Source: Macrothele yani (taxonomy: Eukaryota > Arthropoda > Arachnida > Araneae > Macrothelidae). Taken from it: a DNA stretch of 64,000 nt. A program made the translations under genes and the position numbers. Location: assembly GCA_039090855.1 (NCBI GenBank), contig CM077011.1, positions 29,851,001-29,915,000 on the forward strand, written 5' to 3'. Every line of letters begins with the position of its first letter. Positions within the stretch are counted from its first letter, which is position 1. Of the stretch, positions 11,876 to 23,469 are shown piece after piece. The notes under the pieces were generated by a model. It made no database searches, was not told the DNA's origin, and saw nothing but the letters and a program-made list of their open reading frames with translations.

Positions 11876-12189
11876 CTGCTGTCTTGGCCAGATACATTCC
11901 GGCCGCCGAAGACCTGAGAGCCAAGTTTTAAGTTGTGAAATCATCTTTTGGGAATGAGGTATGGGTTGGGGGAGGCATAAAGGCATAATTGACCACGCTG
12001 GCCAAGCAGTTTAGTGGGTGCGGATAGCATTTCTTCTAATCCCCGTGTTAGAGTTATACCGCTAATTTGGCGGTCGTCAGAGCCTCTTTATGAGTGGGAA
12101 CAGGATGCACGTCGAGAAGGCAGGGTTGACATCTGTCAAGGAGAGGCTATCATACGTTTGCGCATAACCTGAATATGAATTCTAATGTA

Positions 12190-12235
12190 TATATTACTTT
12201 TTTCAGCAAGTTCCTGGACCATGCTCTACTACCAC
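12190..12235 (-). repeat. Inverted LINE scrap facing the LINE at 12236
   Basis: Minus strand reads catggtccaggaacttgctg, the same words as 12258-12280 on the plus strand (gatccaggaacttgct). The two form a hairpin-like head-to-head junction of the same LINE segment. Confidence 0.6.
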
Positions 12236-12394
12236 TGCAGAGCTACAGAGTGTGATCCAGGAACTTGCTAACAAAAGTAAAGAAGTAGGATTAAAAATGA
12301 ACTTTTGAAAAGACAAAACTGATGTACAATGCTTTTTCAAGAAATGAAGATTTACTAACTGATGAGGAAAAGCTGGAGATATCCGATTCCCTAC
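12236..12394 (+). pseudogene. RTE-like LINE reverse transcriptase, part 1
   Basis: It encodes the segment after the FADD box: SVIQELANKSKEVGLKMNF, then a stop, matching the copy at 22426-22965 on the minus strand (IQELVDKSKEVGLKMNF). It continues with ENEDLLTDEEKLEI-like coding. It is cut at about 12394 by an inserted element and resumes at 12782. Confidence 0.75.
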
Positions 12395-12781
12395 AGAATA
12401 TTCAAAACAAACTGAATTTGCTTGTATCACTTATTGGCCATCCATGTAACACTTCTCAGAAAACTTGAAAATTCCATCGTCCTGGAGCAGGAATCGAACC
12501 CCGCATCTCCCGATTATCGGTCGAGTGTGCTAACCATTACACCACCCAGGACAGTGAAGTTCCAAGCAACTGAAGCACAGGAATCTGAAAGTCCTCAGAT
12601 TTTTGCTAGTCAAAACGTTCCTGCTTCCTCATGGCGCTTCAGGACGAACGATGCAGGAGGATTTCAAAGTTTTCTGAGAAGTGTTACATGGGTAACCAGT
12701 AAGTGGTACAAGCAAATTCAGTTTGCTTTGAGTATTCTGTCGATTTTCCATGTATTGTGAAAAATATTTCTTCCTTCATTG
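12395..12781. mobile_element. Inserted inverted-repeat element carrying a tRNA-like module
   Basis: This 387-bp unit interrupts a LINE. The LINE sequence atccgattcc(c)tac occurs on both sides (12381-12394 and 12782-12795), consistent with a 13-14-bp target-site duplication. Inside are inverted repeats of about 75 bp. The left starts cagaatattcaaaacaaact and the right ends gtttgctttgagtattctg. A tRNA-like module sits near the left inverted repeat. About 42 bp (12740-12781) lie outside the right inverted repeat, so the ends are asymmetric. A long TSD suggests target-primed (SINE-like) integration; the inverted repeats suggest a DNA element. I cannot decide between them. Confidence 0.75.
12479..12551 (-). 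other. tRNA-like module inside the insertion
   Basis: On the minus strand TCCTGGG pairs with TCCAGGA, GTGTAATGGTTAGCAC forms the D-arm, CTCGA pairs with TCGGG as the anticodon stem, and the T-arm has TTCGATT. The loop CCGATAA would place GAT as anticodon, but position 33 is C instead of T. Downstream is gatggaattttcaag, nearly identical to the tail at 822-837. Confidence 0.65.
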
Positions 12782-13170
12782 ATCCGATTCCTACATTTAA
12801 GTTGAACAGCAGATATCAAGCAAAGGTCACATTGATGAAGAAGTTAATCGACGTATAAAGAGCTTTTGGAAGAAATAGCACAATTTTCAAGAGCGATATG
12901 GCATTATCTCTTAAAAAGAAAAGTGTTTAACCAAACCATCTTCCCAGTGCTTACGTACAGAGCAGAAACATGGACCTTGACTAAAAGAGACGTACAAAGG
13001 CTGAAGACAACAGAAGGGGAGCATGGAGAGATCCATGTTTGGTATAACCAGGAAAGATAAGAAGAGGAACTCGTCGGTAAGCAAAATGACAAAAGTGGAA
13101 GACATCGTGATCAGAGTAAAAACCCTGAAATGGCAATGGGATGGACATATTGCAAGGAGAACGGCCGGAA
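12782..13170 (+). pseudogene. RTE-like LINE reverse transcriptase, part 2
   Basis: This continues part 1. Frames carry HIDEEVNRRIKSF-like, then AETWTLTKRDVQRLK and RSMFGITRKDKKRNS, then LKWQWDGHIARRT. The same series occurs in the 22-kb copy (GHIARRTDHRWTTEIL). The element stops abruptly at about 13170, inside the GHIARRT motif, where an inverted-repeat structure begins. Stops throughout. Confidence 0.8.
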
Positions 13171-13354
13171 ATTATTTCAAAAATTTTATGTCCTACGAAA
13201 ATTATAAGACCACAGAGCTGCATGAAACATGTCAAAACGTAGCAAAAATTAAAAATTATGGCAAAACATAATGTATTTATATCTTTCGTCTTATATTGAA
13301 TCGTGTCAAATATGTAAAAAGAAATAAACATTATATATATATATATTTTTTTTT

Positions 13355-13589
13355 TTCGGATTTCATCCGCCCATCTCCCATGTGGTCTTCTTCTGGGTCT
13401 TTTCCTGTCCCTTGGAATCCAGTCTAAAATTTCAGCTGTCCATTGATGGTCTGTCTTTCTTGCAATATGTCCAGCCCATTGCCATTTCAGGGATTTTACT
13501 CTTGTCATGTCTTCCACTCTTGTCATTTTTCTGATCCACGAGTTCCTCTTCTTATTTCTCCTGGTTACAGCAAGTATGCATCTCTCCAT
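13355..13589 (-). pseudogene. RTE-like LINE, C-terminal fragment
   Basis: The minus strand reads MERCILAVTRRNKKRNSW, VKSLKWQWAGHIARKTD, WIPRDRKRPRRRPHGRW and ADEIRK without a stop for about 80 residues. It is one of the cleanest copies of this tail in the window. It is oriented opposite to the fragment ending at 13170. The 3' end and the rest of the element are absent. Confidence 0.85.
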
Positions 13590-13592
13590 GCT

Positions 13593-13594
13593 TG

Positions 13595-13622
<28 letters not shown>
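13593..13622. repeat. (TA)n microsatellite
   Basis: About 14 TA dinucleotides. A shorter tract lies at 13332-13347. Confidence 0.95.
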
Positions 13623-13625
<3 letters not shown>

Positions 13626-14267
13626 GTAACGTTATGTTTTGCTATAATTTCTAACGATAACGTTTTGATATGTTTTATGTAACTCCGTGATTTCATTTTA
13701 TATATGAAATTAGCAAACATTTTCTACCGTCCTTCGGTACGTGCCTAGTGCGACTACATAAATACACCTCTGAATTTCCCAAAACTTTGTTTACCCGGAA
13801 GACAAAATAAAAATGAAATTAATAGAGATTGTACATGAAGTGAATATTTGAGAAGTTGAAGAAAGTCAAAGAAGGTTTCGCCTCCTGTAACAGAATGTTT
13901 GATTTTAGTTTGAAATTCTGCTGAAAGGAAAACACGTAGGCAGTCTATATTTTGTTTTTTGATCGCTTACGAAATCAGTAATTCACATCAAATCACAAGG
14001 CTTCCTTTTCAGGATTTCCCGCCTCGTAGAAAGAATAATAATGCCGCATGCGTGCAAAATTATTCATTTGGTTGCCACCCGAAAGGTCATATGGGCGACA
14101 TTGTGCGACAGTTGAAAATGTCTTCTAGTCACTGCCTTTCAAACCGAACAAAAATAATGTCAAAATGCCATTGGCGACTTTTCTCTGAAGAAGGAGCAGC
14201 CATTTGATTCATGGTGAACAAGATGGAGAAGCGGAATTTTTTAAATAGTAGTTAACAACAGTTGCGT

Positions 14268-14430
14268 GCAGTGGCGCTGACTTCACCAAATGGGATGCGG
14301 GGGGAAAGGCTTAAAGAGACATTTCTGCCCATTTTGTCAGAAGGAAAGCAAAAGAAGAAAATGTAAAGTTCGAAATTCGCCGTATATGTTTTGGTTATTG
14401 AAAATGCAGTTATAATTGCTCTATTGCTCT
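14268..14430 (+). repeat. Dispersed repeat, copy 2
   Basis: This is the partner of 11090-11275: gtggcgctgacttcaccaaa, a G-rich block, tttgtcagaaggaaagc, gccgtatatgtttt and ttataattgctc. Non-coding. Confidence 0.5.
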
Positions 14431-14439
14431 TTTTTATTT

Positions 14440-15022
<583 letters not shown>

Positions 15023-16975
15023 AATTCCTCATAAGCAAAGAAACAAGGAAAAGCCAATATTCCCACTTCATATTAATATTTTATATTTTTAAAAGCAAAA
15101 AATCATAAAATATCTGAGGATTTTACTTCCAAGCGTTTAAGAAAGTATGAGACATTGCTGAAACAAAGAACGAAAGTATAAAAATTGGAAAAAATAATTA
15201 ATAAAACATAAATAAAGGCGCGAAAAATAAATTCTGTGTACATTTCAATTATTTATTTTATCTTTGAAAATTGTTTTAAGCGTTTATCACATTTCACGAG
15301 AACATGAGAAGCACAGAACGTGTCGGTTCGTTATGCTTTATTAAGTGAGTAACCCTGCAAAATGGGAAAAATAGCGTTTCCACTTATTATGCTATTCATT
15401 AGCCTTTTGAAAATAAATCTCTGTGGCCTTATAACGTGGATCATGTTCCATCTTACAACAGATCATGAATTTCGATTTAGGAAAGAAATGTATTTTTTTG
15501 GAAAAGATGTACCAAGTTGTACATGTACCAAGCTGTACATGTACCAAGCTGGTGTACTTTTCAGGCTTTCGGACCACCCCAGTTGGATAAGATAAAGTGT
15601 GATACTTATCTTATTGATACTTTGATGCGCTATCACTGAGCAGTGACGCTTAGCTTTAGGAAACAAATTTCTCTGTTGATTTGATTACGATATAAAGCTA
15701 TTACTATGCCCGAAAATGTTAATTTTAGTTTCACTTGGCAGTTGCCTTATTAAATTTAAATTTCGTTCCTTATTTCTTTTCTGAGTTTGCTTTTATCAAC
15801 AGATCATCGTTTTTCAAAGCAACATAACTTTCTTGTGGCAAAAATTTGGAGAGTTAGTGAGAAAAGGGCCCTCAAAAATTATCAAGTTCAGGATCTCCGA
15901 TAGCGTTAAGACGCCCCTGTATCAGAGACAAGAAATTTTCAAGAATAAATAATGCGCTGCAAGAACTTAGAAGAAAGGGAAACTATTTATTTTTTTCAAA
16001 ATTATAAAACGTCTCATAGAACTAAGTTCTTGAAATAATTTGCAATTGTGGAAAAACGTTTAAAAATTTGGCCAATTTCGCACATTCAGAAATGACATTC
16101 GCCATCGGTCTTCTTTTTTATCATCTAAAAGTTACAGTTCCAATTTAGTGTTTTCTACTCATTGGCTGTTAAAAGAGTTCAATTAATGGAGACTGAGCTG
16201 CACAAAAATTAAAGTTGGGTAACATATTTAGCAACGCAAACGTATCCACAGTACGGACAGTTGAATCTATTGCTTATTGAGTGATGGGTTTTAGTCGTGA
16301 GAAATTAATGTCATTGTTTCAGTTTTTTATTGAATTTAAATTTACAACAATTATGAGCACTGTTTGTATTATTAAAATACACTCATGTCTCATTTAGTGT
16401 TTCTGGATTCAAGGAATATACTCAGAACTACTAAAGGAATGCTGAACCCTTTTAGGCCAGTACCGGACCTTGAGGTATCCTGAAGATGAAATTAATTTCT
16501 TATTCATAAAACTGCTAAGGCAGTCGTAGTAAATAGGGAGAGTCTCTGTCTAAAAGAATAAAAAAATCATTTCTGCAATAAAAAATGTTGGTTTTTTTAT
16601 TTCTAATTTCATTAGCGAAAATTTTTAAGAAAACGACACTGAAGATATAACTGAATTTTCGACGTCGGTTCAGTTACTTCAAACGTTGATTAAATAGTTT
16701 TATAAATGCTCAATGGTATCAGAAGACTAAAAGGAACGAGATTCAGAAAGCCAACTTCCTTGAAAAAATGCTTAAACCCCGTGCATTTATTTATTTACTT
16801 TTTGCTGCAAATTCATCTTCAGAAAATAATATACGGAACACAAACTGAAATCATCCTTGCGTTCTGTCTGTTTTCGGGAGTTACGAGCAAAATGTCTCAG
16901 GTTTTAAAAATATAGATTTTGTACTAAAGAAAACAACAACAACACTGAAGCGCATAAATTTCGTATCAGTTACTT
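15023..16975. other. AT-rich region, little recognised
   Basis: It contains three short direct repeats of the type gtaccaagctgtacat at 15505-15553. No coding remnant or TE end recognised. Confidence 0.35.
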
Positions 16976-16979
16976 CGAT

Positions 16980-17190
16980 ACCCCGGTGGCATAGTGGTCC
17001 ACACAATGGCGTATGACCTTTCGTCCGAGGGAGACTGGTCTCGAGCCCCGGAGGAGGTATGGGTGAAGTGTTTGTCTTACGGCACAGGCTCTTTCTTCCC
17101 TGAAACCACTGGTTCTAAATTAAGGACGAGCAAGAGCTTACAGCTTTTAGAGTTACACACAGTGGTCATTAAACACGCAAAACAAACAAA
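16980..17190 (+). mobile_element. tRNA-derived SINE copy
   Basis: The head has ccccggtggcatagtggtcc (A-box region) and tctcgagccccggagg (B-box region). The body has gtgtttgtcttacgg, ttctttcttccctgaaacc and ctaaattaaggacg, and the tail cacacagtggtcattaaac. It is diverged and followed by an A-rich stretch. Confidence 0.75.
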
Positions 17191-17504
17191 CGAGCAAAAA
17201 TACGTTAATTCGCAAACCACACTAGAAACTTAATGATACGGGTTCACGGTAGACACTATGTAAAAGAAGTTTGGACAAAAACAGGAAAGAACGTGGCGCA
17301 TTTGTTATCTGAATACATTTACTCGTTATTGTTTTTCTAATTGAATTATTCCATCTCATTCACTGAACATGTTCCCAATCGTAATTTTGGTTTGTTTATT
17401 GGAAGTCTTTGCAATTTGATAAATGCATTATTTATGTTAAGCTTGGGAGTGGTTGAGATTTATTAAACCACGCACATACTTTTGTTTATTTTTTTATTTT
17501 TTTT

Positions 17505-17692
17505 ATTGGAATTTTGACGACCACCGTGAGCAACTCAATGGGCTATAAGCAGTCGCCCGTCCCTAATGTAGGGTCACTGGTTCCAGGGAAGGGAAAGACA
17601 AAATCCAAGCCTCACAGGACCCCTTTCGGACGAATGATCAGAGGCCATCGCTTGCGCCTCCGGGGCGGCGCATATACTTTCCCGCACAAATG
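17505..17692 (-). mobile_element. tRNA-derived SINE copy
   Basis: Minus-strand copy: gaccaccgtgagcaactca, gtcgcccgtccctaatg, ttccagggaaggg, then the head with cgaatgatcagaggccatcg and ctccggggcggcg. A short deletion removes part of the B-box region. Confidence 0.8.
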
Positions 17693-17879
17693 AGGAATGA
17701 AGATGGTTTTTAATTTTTTATCTATGAGCGCTATTTCAGTTTTAAACTAATTATCTGTTTAATTAATATAAAATTCAGAAATTTGTAAACAGTCATTTAC
17801 TGAAGGGTAATTTCAGTAAATGAAATTTTTTTAACTTCTTGTTTCTTAATGACAGGAAGGTATTATTATTATTTTTTTT

Positions 17880-18080
17880 GATTGGGAATTTTACGACCAC
17901 CGTGAGCAACTCACTGGGCTATAAGCAGTCGCCCGTCACTAATTTAGAGCCACTGGTTCCAGGGAAGGGAGAGAGCCAGTGCTGTACACAACATCAATGC
18001 CTCAACGGGATTCGAACCCAGACCCATCTGTGACGAATGGTCAGAATCCATCGCTTAGACCACTGCGCCACGTGGGTTGC
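17880..18080 (-). mobile_element. tRNA-derived SINE copy, well preserved
   Basis: Minus strand. Body words are the same as at 17505. The head is intact: gggattcgaacccagaccc is the B box, and cttagaccactgcgccacg is the A box, in reverse complement. This is the best local reference for the family. Confidence 0.85.
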
Positions 18081-18359
18081 CAGGAAGATATGATGTCATC
18101 TTTATAAACATGTACGAAAAATATTATTTTATTATTTTCTGCTTATTAACAGCGCGATCTGTATATTGTTAAGTTAAAAAGTTGTGGGGTTTTATAAAAT
18201 TGAAATGCTCTATGGCATTCATTGAATTTTTCTTGATGCGAGTTTGAGAAAGTTTTCAATTATTCTTTATTTTCTGCTCAGAAGAAGTTTGTATAAAAAA
18301 AATGGCTTCCAAATAGATGTGGCTCCAATTCTTTTTTTTTTTTTTTTATATATATTTTG

Positions 18360-18572
18360 ATTTGGGGGTTTAACGACCACAGTGAGCAACTCAATGGGCT
18401 ATAAGCAATCGCCCGTTTCTAGTTTATGACCTCTAGTTCCAGGGAAGGAAAAGTGCTAGTGCTGTAAGCCAAACACACCATCCATGCCTCATCTGGGATT
18501 CGATCCCGGACCCATCTCGGAAAAATAATTAGAGGACAGAGCCTCGTACCACTCGGGCACCGTAGAAACGCT
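18360..18572 (-). mobile_element. tRNA-derived SINE copy
   Basis: Minus strand: acgaccacagtgagcaactc, gtgctgtaagccaaac, catgcctcatctgggattcg, then a mutated A-box side (cctcgtaccactcgggcacc). It is preceded by a poly-T tract (18332-18349), which would be a poly(A) tail on the SINE strand. Confidence 0.8.
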
Positions 18573-18679
18573 TTACAATTAATAACTGCATCTTTGGAAA
18601 TCATTTAAATAAAATAGAATGACACAAAATCTTCTTCTTGGTTTTCATATAACTGTAAGGTTTAAATGTGTGCAATAAA

Positions 18680-19645
18680 TAATTGTATTGTATTGTATTG
18701 TACTCAGTCCAAAGACTGGTTGTTCAGTAGATGTACTCTGTCTCTCCATTCCTTTCTGTTCTCCGCCATTCTCTTCAAGTCATAGTATGTCTTGGTATTT
18801 GTGTCTTGGAGTAACTTTTCCGTCATATCTTCTTCTTCTCCTTGGTTACTCAGTCCAAGGACTGGTTGTTCAGTAGATGCACTCTGTCTCTCCATTCCTT
18901 TCTGTTCTCCGCCATTCTCTTCAAGACATAGTATGTCTTGGTATTTGTGTCTTGGAGTAATTGTGCCACAAAACCATTCCATGGCCGTCCTCTTCCTCTC
19001 TTGCCTTGAAATTTTCTTTCCAAAACTTTCTGAACAGGGCCTCCATGAAGCAATGTGTGTCCCTTCCATAGCATTCTTCTTCTTTTTAGCATGTTGATAA
19101 GATTCCTGGGTTCTCCCACTCTCTGCAGGATCTCCTCATTAGTCTTTCTATCGAGCCAGCTTATTCTCTCCATTCTCTTATGGCTCCACATCTCAAATGC
19201 CTCCAGCCTTTTCACTTCCTTCTTGGTCAATGTCCATGACTCAGAACCGTAGAAAGCTACTGACCAAACACATGCCTTTAAAATTCTCTTCCTCAGTTTT
19301 AGATCTATATTTTTGTCTGTCAGTAGTCTTTGATTCTCTCTAAAAGCCGTTTTTGCAATTCCCAGTCTCATTCTAATTTCCTTTTCGCTTCTCGCATCTT
19401 CTGTAATAATTTGACCCAAATAATGGAATGATTCAACTTGTTCGATGCATTGTCCTTCAAGTTTAAGGAAAGACTGTTTTGGATCCTTCCCTATTACCAT
19501 TATTTTTGTCTTATTTTTATTTATCTTCATTCCGTAGATATCCGCATTTTTGTGTATTTTTGACATCATGCGCTGTATTGACTTGGCTGATCCTGAAACA
19601 ATTGCCTGGTCATCAGCAAACTTAATCGCCTTGACATGAAATAAA
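18680..19645 (-). pseudogene. Non-LTR retrotransposon, reverse transcriptase C-terminus
   Basis: The minus strand is open from about 19680 to 18850 (about 276 residues). It starts inside the RT catalytic box: IKFADDQAIVSGSAKSIQ, so both Asp residues of FADD are intact. Then ADIYGMKINKNKTKIM, ESFHYLGQIITEDARSEKE, YGSESWTLTKKEVKRLEAFE, MERISWLDRKTNEE and GKRGRGRPWNGFV follow. The family differs from the RTE-like copies elsewhere in the window. The RT N-terminus and endonuclease are missing, consistent with 5' truncation at 19645. The 3' end is a pentamer tract (tacaa on the minus strand, 18680-18702), a common non-LTR tail. Frame is open but incomplete, so not functional. Confidence 0.88.
18701..18962. 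repeat. 146-bp duplication of the LINE 3' end
   Basis: The segment starting tactcagtccaaagactggt (18701) recurs at 18847 with few changes. It repeats the coding of the last residues (WRDRVHLLNNQSLD) twice. Confidence 0.9.
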
Positions 19646-19649
19646 GTAA

Positions 19650-20305
19650 TAGAATAGAGCAGAATAAAATAAAGACCCAACGCGAAAAAAGTTTAAAACC
19701 TGCAACACCCTCTCCTTCGATTAATATGTTTTCCTCTACAGGAGTGACGACGCAAATTGTGTATGTTGCTACAGTGAACGCGAAATTTTAAAAAAACAGT
19801 TTAATGTGAAATTTCTTAGGAAGCTCTGAAATCCTAGCCATTCTCTGCATATGTTTGAGAAAATTTATTATTGCAACAAAAAATATCAGTTGCAAAACAT
19901 TGAAACAATGTACAAGATGTCATTAGATAAAGTGAATTGTTTTAAGAAAATTCCACGCATAACTACTATATAAATGCAAATCATTGCTTAAGAATAACAT
20001 TTAAACTAAATATTTCTGGTACGTTTTCATGGCATCAGTTAACATTTATAGTTTGACTTCTGAAAACAGTAACTACTTTAAATACGTTTTGTACTATCCG
20101 TTTCTGGTAACGGAGTGCTGATGCCAAGGGTTTTTTTTTTCTTATTTACATGTACTTGGAATTTAAAAATTATATCTTCAGAATAATAACTAGCATTAGG
20201 AAAACCATAACTCATGGAATCAACTGGAAAGAATGTTTGCAGAAAAATTTTATAAGAAAAACAATGATAACATAAGCTTTTAAAAATGGAATTAGTCTGA
20301 GAAGC
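19650..20305. other. AT-rich region, nothing recognised
   Basis: No coding or element signal recognised. Confidence 0.3.
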
Positions 20306-20309
20306 GAGA

Positions 20310-20710
20310 GTTAAAAGAATTAATTGAAAATATCACGACTAAATAGTGAGTGCAAAGCAATGAACTGAAAAATTTAGTATCACGACTAAATATTTAATTG
20401 CAAAACAATGAATTGTTAAATTTAATTAAATAATTAATTGAAAATATCATGACTAAATACGTAAGTACAAAACAGTGAATTGAAACATTTGTACCACGAC
20501 TAAATATTTAACTGCAAAACAATAATTGTTAAATTTAAGTGAATAATTAATTGGAAATATCATGATTAAATACATAAGTGATAACAAATAATTGAGAAAT
20601 TCAGTATCACGACAAAATATTTAATTCAGAAAAATTAATTTGCTAAATTCAATTGAATATTCAATTGGAAATACCATGTCTAAACATTTAATTGCAAAAC
20701 AATTGCAGAA
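20310..20710. repeat. Degenerate AT-rich tandem repeat, ~115 bp
   Basis: The phrase attgaaaatatcacgactaa recurs at about 20320, 20432, 20549 and 20664. Between each pair lies a related half-unit with cacgactaaatatttaa and gcaaaacaat. So the ~115-bp unit is itself a dimer of ~58-bp halves, in about 3.5 copies. Confidence 0.75.
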
Positions 20711-21189
20711 GAAAGGAAAATCAATTGATTTGTGCCTTTAGCAATGATTAAAATAATTAGGGAAAACACTACCAAAATATTTTTATAAAGATTTTTGAAT
20801 TTATGCCGTGAACGGAAATATTAATTAGGAAGACAATAAGTAATATCGTTAATGGAAACAGTAGCTATTAAAGGAATTTAAATTCAAATTAATTAATCGG
20901 GAAAGCAATGATGGACTAAGAGAAACGGGATAAAGTTTGATTAAATACGAATAACAGACAATTCAATCAAATTGGAAAATATTTAAGAAGGACAAAGAAG
21001 TGCATTGAGGAAATAGTTTGAATTAAACATACAAACAGTGACGAAAGGTATTGAAAATTAAATATGAAAACAATGACTGGAAATGAAATTTGAAAAATTT
21101 CTGATTCATTCCGCAATTTTTTTTCTAAAATTCTGATACCCATTTTGCCTCTGCATATCAATAGAATTCTTATTTCTTTATTTTATACA

Positions 21190-21700
21190 TCTTTTTTTAT
21201 TCATCGTTGATCTTTTTCAGTAACTCTTCCACTATTGTCGTTTCGTTGGAGTACGGGGGAGCACAGGGGTTCAAAAGGAACGTTACGTCGATCATACCTT
21301 GTACGGCAGATCGGCTCTTTTCGAAGTTAGCACTCAAACTCAAGTGGGCATTTATCCCCTTAAGTAAAAGCCATAGCATTAGTTATATGGGTGGTCTCAA
21401 CGACGGAGATACCCCTATCTCCCTGTCCTCCCCATTGGCGTTCCCCTTCGGCTTTTACTCAGTGTGTTGTGTCCATGCTCCGACTTCTGTTGATCCCATA
21501 CACACCTTTGTCAACCTTCATGGGAAATCGCGTGTTGTTGCACGGGCAATTCACAGGGCTCAGCTCCGCCTGAAGAACTTGATGTGACGGCTCACCGACA
21601 GACGAGCAATGCGATCGGCGGTGTGGAAACAACGCCGAGCAACCGCCGATAGCGAAGGAGCTCGGCACGGAATGGGAAAAAAAGAAACTGTTTCTTTCTC
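21190..21700 (+). other. GC-richer block with an unrecognised 126-codon frame
   Basis: Base composition rises sharply here compared with the AT-rich flanks. A plus-strand frame runs from 21207 to 21587 and ends RAIHRAQLRLKNLM, followed by a Cys- and Pro-poor GC-rich stretch (cggcggtgtggaaacaacg, gaaggagctcggcacgg). I do not recognise the product and there is no codon-bias argument that I can verify. It could be the 3' part of an unknown retroelement or an exon fragment. Confidence 0.25.
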
Positions 21701-22139
21701 CTACCCAGCTGTTTTTTTTTTCATCTTTCTTTTATATATACATATATATTATTCTCAATTCAGTTGTTAGGGGAATCGGAGTTATCGAACAGATGCTGCG
21801 GTTTTGGGAGTAAAATGAAATGAAGTGAGATGGGGAATTTCTCCCATTGAAGAACTCTATTCGATAGAAAAAAAGGTCCGATTATGCGTGCTCATTTGAC
21901 TATATATTTGAGGTCGCTTCTTGTTACTCTATTTATTAAAAAGAAGAAGAAAAGAAAACTGGCATGTAGGCACATCTTTGAATGTAGAGAGTTTTTAAAC
22001 ATTTCTGCATGGCTTCACATATCACCCAGGTGGTAGCAATCAGAATCAATAGCAGTTACAACTTGTGTGGCAATTTTATTCGATTAGATAAGTTTAACAA
22101 CGACAAATAAACGACTTCAAAAATATATACATATACGAT

Positions 22140-23435
22140 GTCATCATCATTGTCAACCATTATCAATCCACTGCTGGATGAAGGTCTCCCCAAGTTTCTT
22201 CCTGTATTGAGACAGTCTCCCTCCCCGTCACTCCGGCATGTTTTCGGATTTCATCCAACCATCCCCCACGTGGTTTTCTTTTGGGTCTTCCCTGTCCCTT
22301 GGAATCCAGTATAAAATTTCTGTTGTCCATCGATGGTCCGTTCTTCTGGCAATATGTCCAGCCCATTGCCATTTCAGGGATTTTGCTTTGATCATGACGA
22401 CTTCCACTCTTCTCATTTTCCTGATTCACGAGTTCCTCTTCTTATCTTTCCTGATTACACCGAGCATGCATCTCTCCAGACTTTTTTCAGTTGACTGCAT
22501 CCTTTGAATGTCTTTTTTTAGCAAAAATCCATGTTTCTGCTCCGTAAGTAAGAACTGAAAAGATGCATTGATTAAACACGTTTCTTTTAAGATACGATGG
22601 TATATTGCTCTTGATAATTGTACAGTTTCTTCGAAAAGCTCTCCAACCAGTTTTATACTCCGAATAATTTCTTCATCAGTGTGACCCTCGCTTGATATGT
22701 GTTTCTCAAGGCAAATGAAAATACCTGTTTCCTGATACTTTTCCCCATCAATTAATAAATCTTCATTTCTCAGAAAAGCATTATACATCACTTTTGTTTT
22801 CTGAAAATTCATTTTTAATCCCACTTCTTTACTCTTATCAACAAGTTCCTGGATCATACTTTGCAGCTTTGAAGGATCAGTTGCAAAAATGATTATGTCA
22901 TCCGCGAAATGAAGATGAGTTAAATAATCTCCATCAATCTTTATACCCTTTTTTTTCCAGTTCAATGATTGAAAGACATTCTGAAATCTGGCATTGAAGA
23001 GTTTGAAAGATTCGGTGTCACCTTGTCACACTCCCTTTCCAATTTTTATTCATGCTGTATCCTCAAATATCGAACCTTTGCCCTTGCATTTCCAATTCGG
23101 CAGGATTTCTGCCGACGGTTTCACGGAATCAAAGGCGTTTTCATAATAAATAAAAGCCATACATAACGAGAGATCATATTTCCTCGTTCTTTCGGTTTGT
23201 TCTCTCAGCACATAGATATCATTTACAGTGCTGTAGCTACTCCTGAATCCAACTTGTTATCTTGGTTGAGCCATGTCCAGTGTTACTTTCAAGCAATGTG
23301 AAAGAACGTTAGTGGAGGTTTTATAAACCACTGATAGGAGGCTGATGGGTTTGTAGTTCCTGAGATCCTCAATATTACCTTTTTTTTATGTGGAAGGATA
23401 ATTGTATACATTGTTCCAGTCAGCAGGAATTATTC
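22140..23435 (-). pseudogene. RTE-like LINE, reverse transcriptase to 3' end
   Basis: The best RTE-like copy in the window. On the minus strand a segment (22426-22965) reads MNWKKKGIKIDGDYLTHL, HFADDIIIFATDPSKLQ (intact FADD catalytic box), VGLKMNFQKTKVMYN and RCMLGVIRKDKKRNS. A second frame gives LKWQWAGHIARRTDHRWT and WIPRDREDPK. A third ends HAGVTGRETVSIQ and EETWGDLHPAVD. Upstream, between 22970 and 23430, the strand still encodes RT palm words in broken frames. Frameshifts separate the pieces, and the endonuclease is missing. The 3' boundary is near 22140, with tgataatggttgacaatgat on the minus strand. Confidence 0.88.
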
Positions 23436-23469
23436 CCTTCATTATGACATCTATCTATACCAGCGAAAA

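Larger units (their letters stand above)
13205..13685. repeat. Inverted repeat around a LINE scrap
   Basis: Left arm (about 13205-13290) has gaaacatgtcaaaacgt and ttatggcaaaacataatg. Right arm (about 13612-13685) read on the minus strand has aaacatatcaaaacgtta and tatagcaaaacataacg. About 65-85 bp pair with moderate divergence. Between the arms lie (AT)n tracts and the LINE fragment 13355-13589. Confidence 0.55.
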
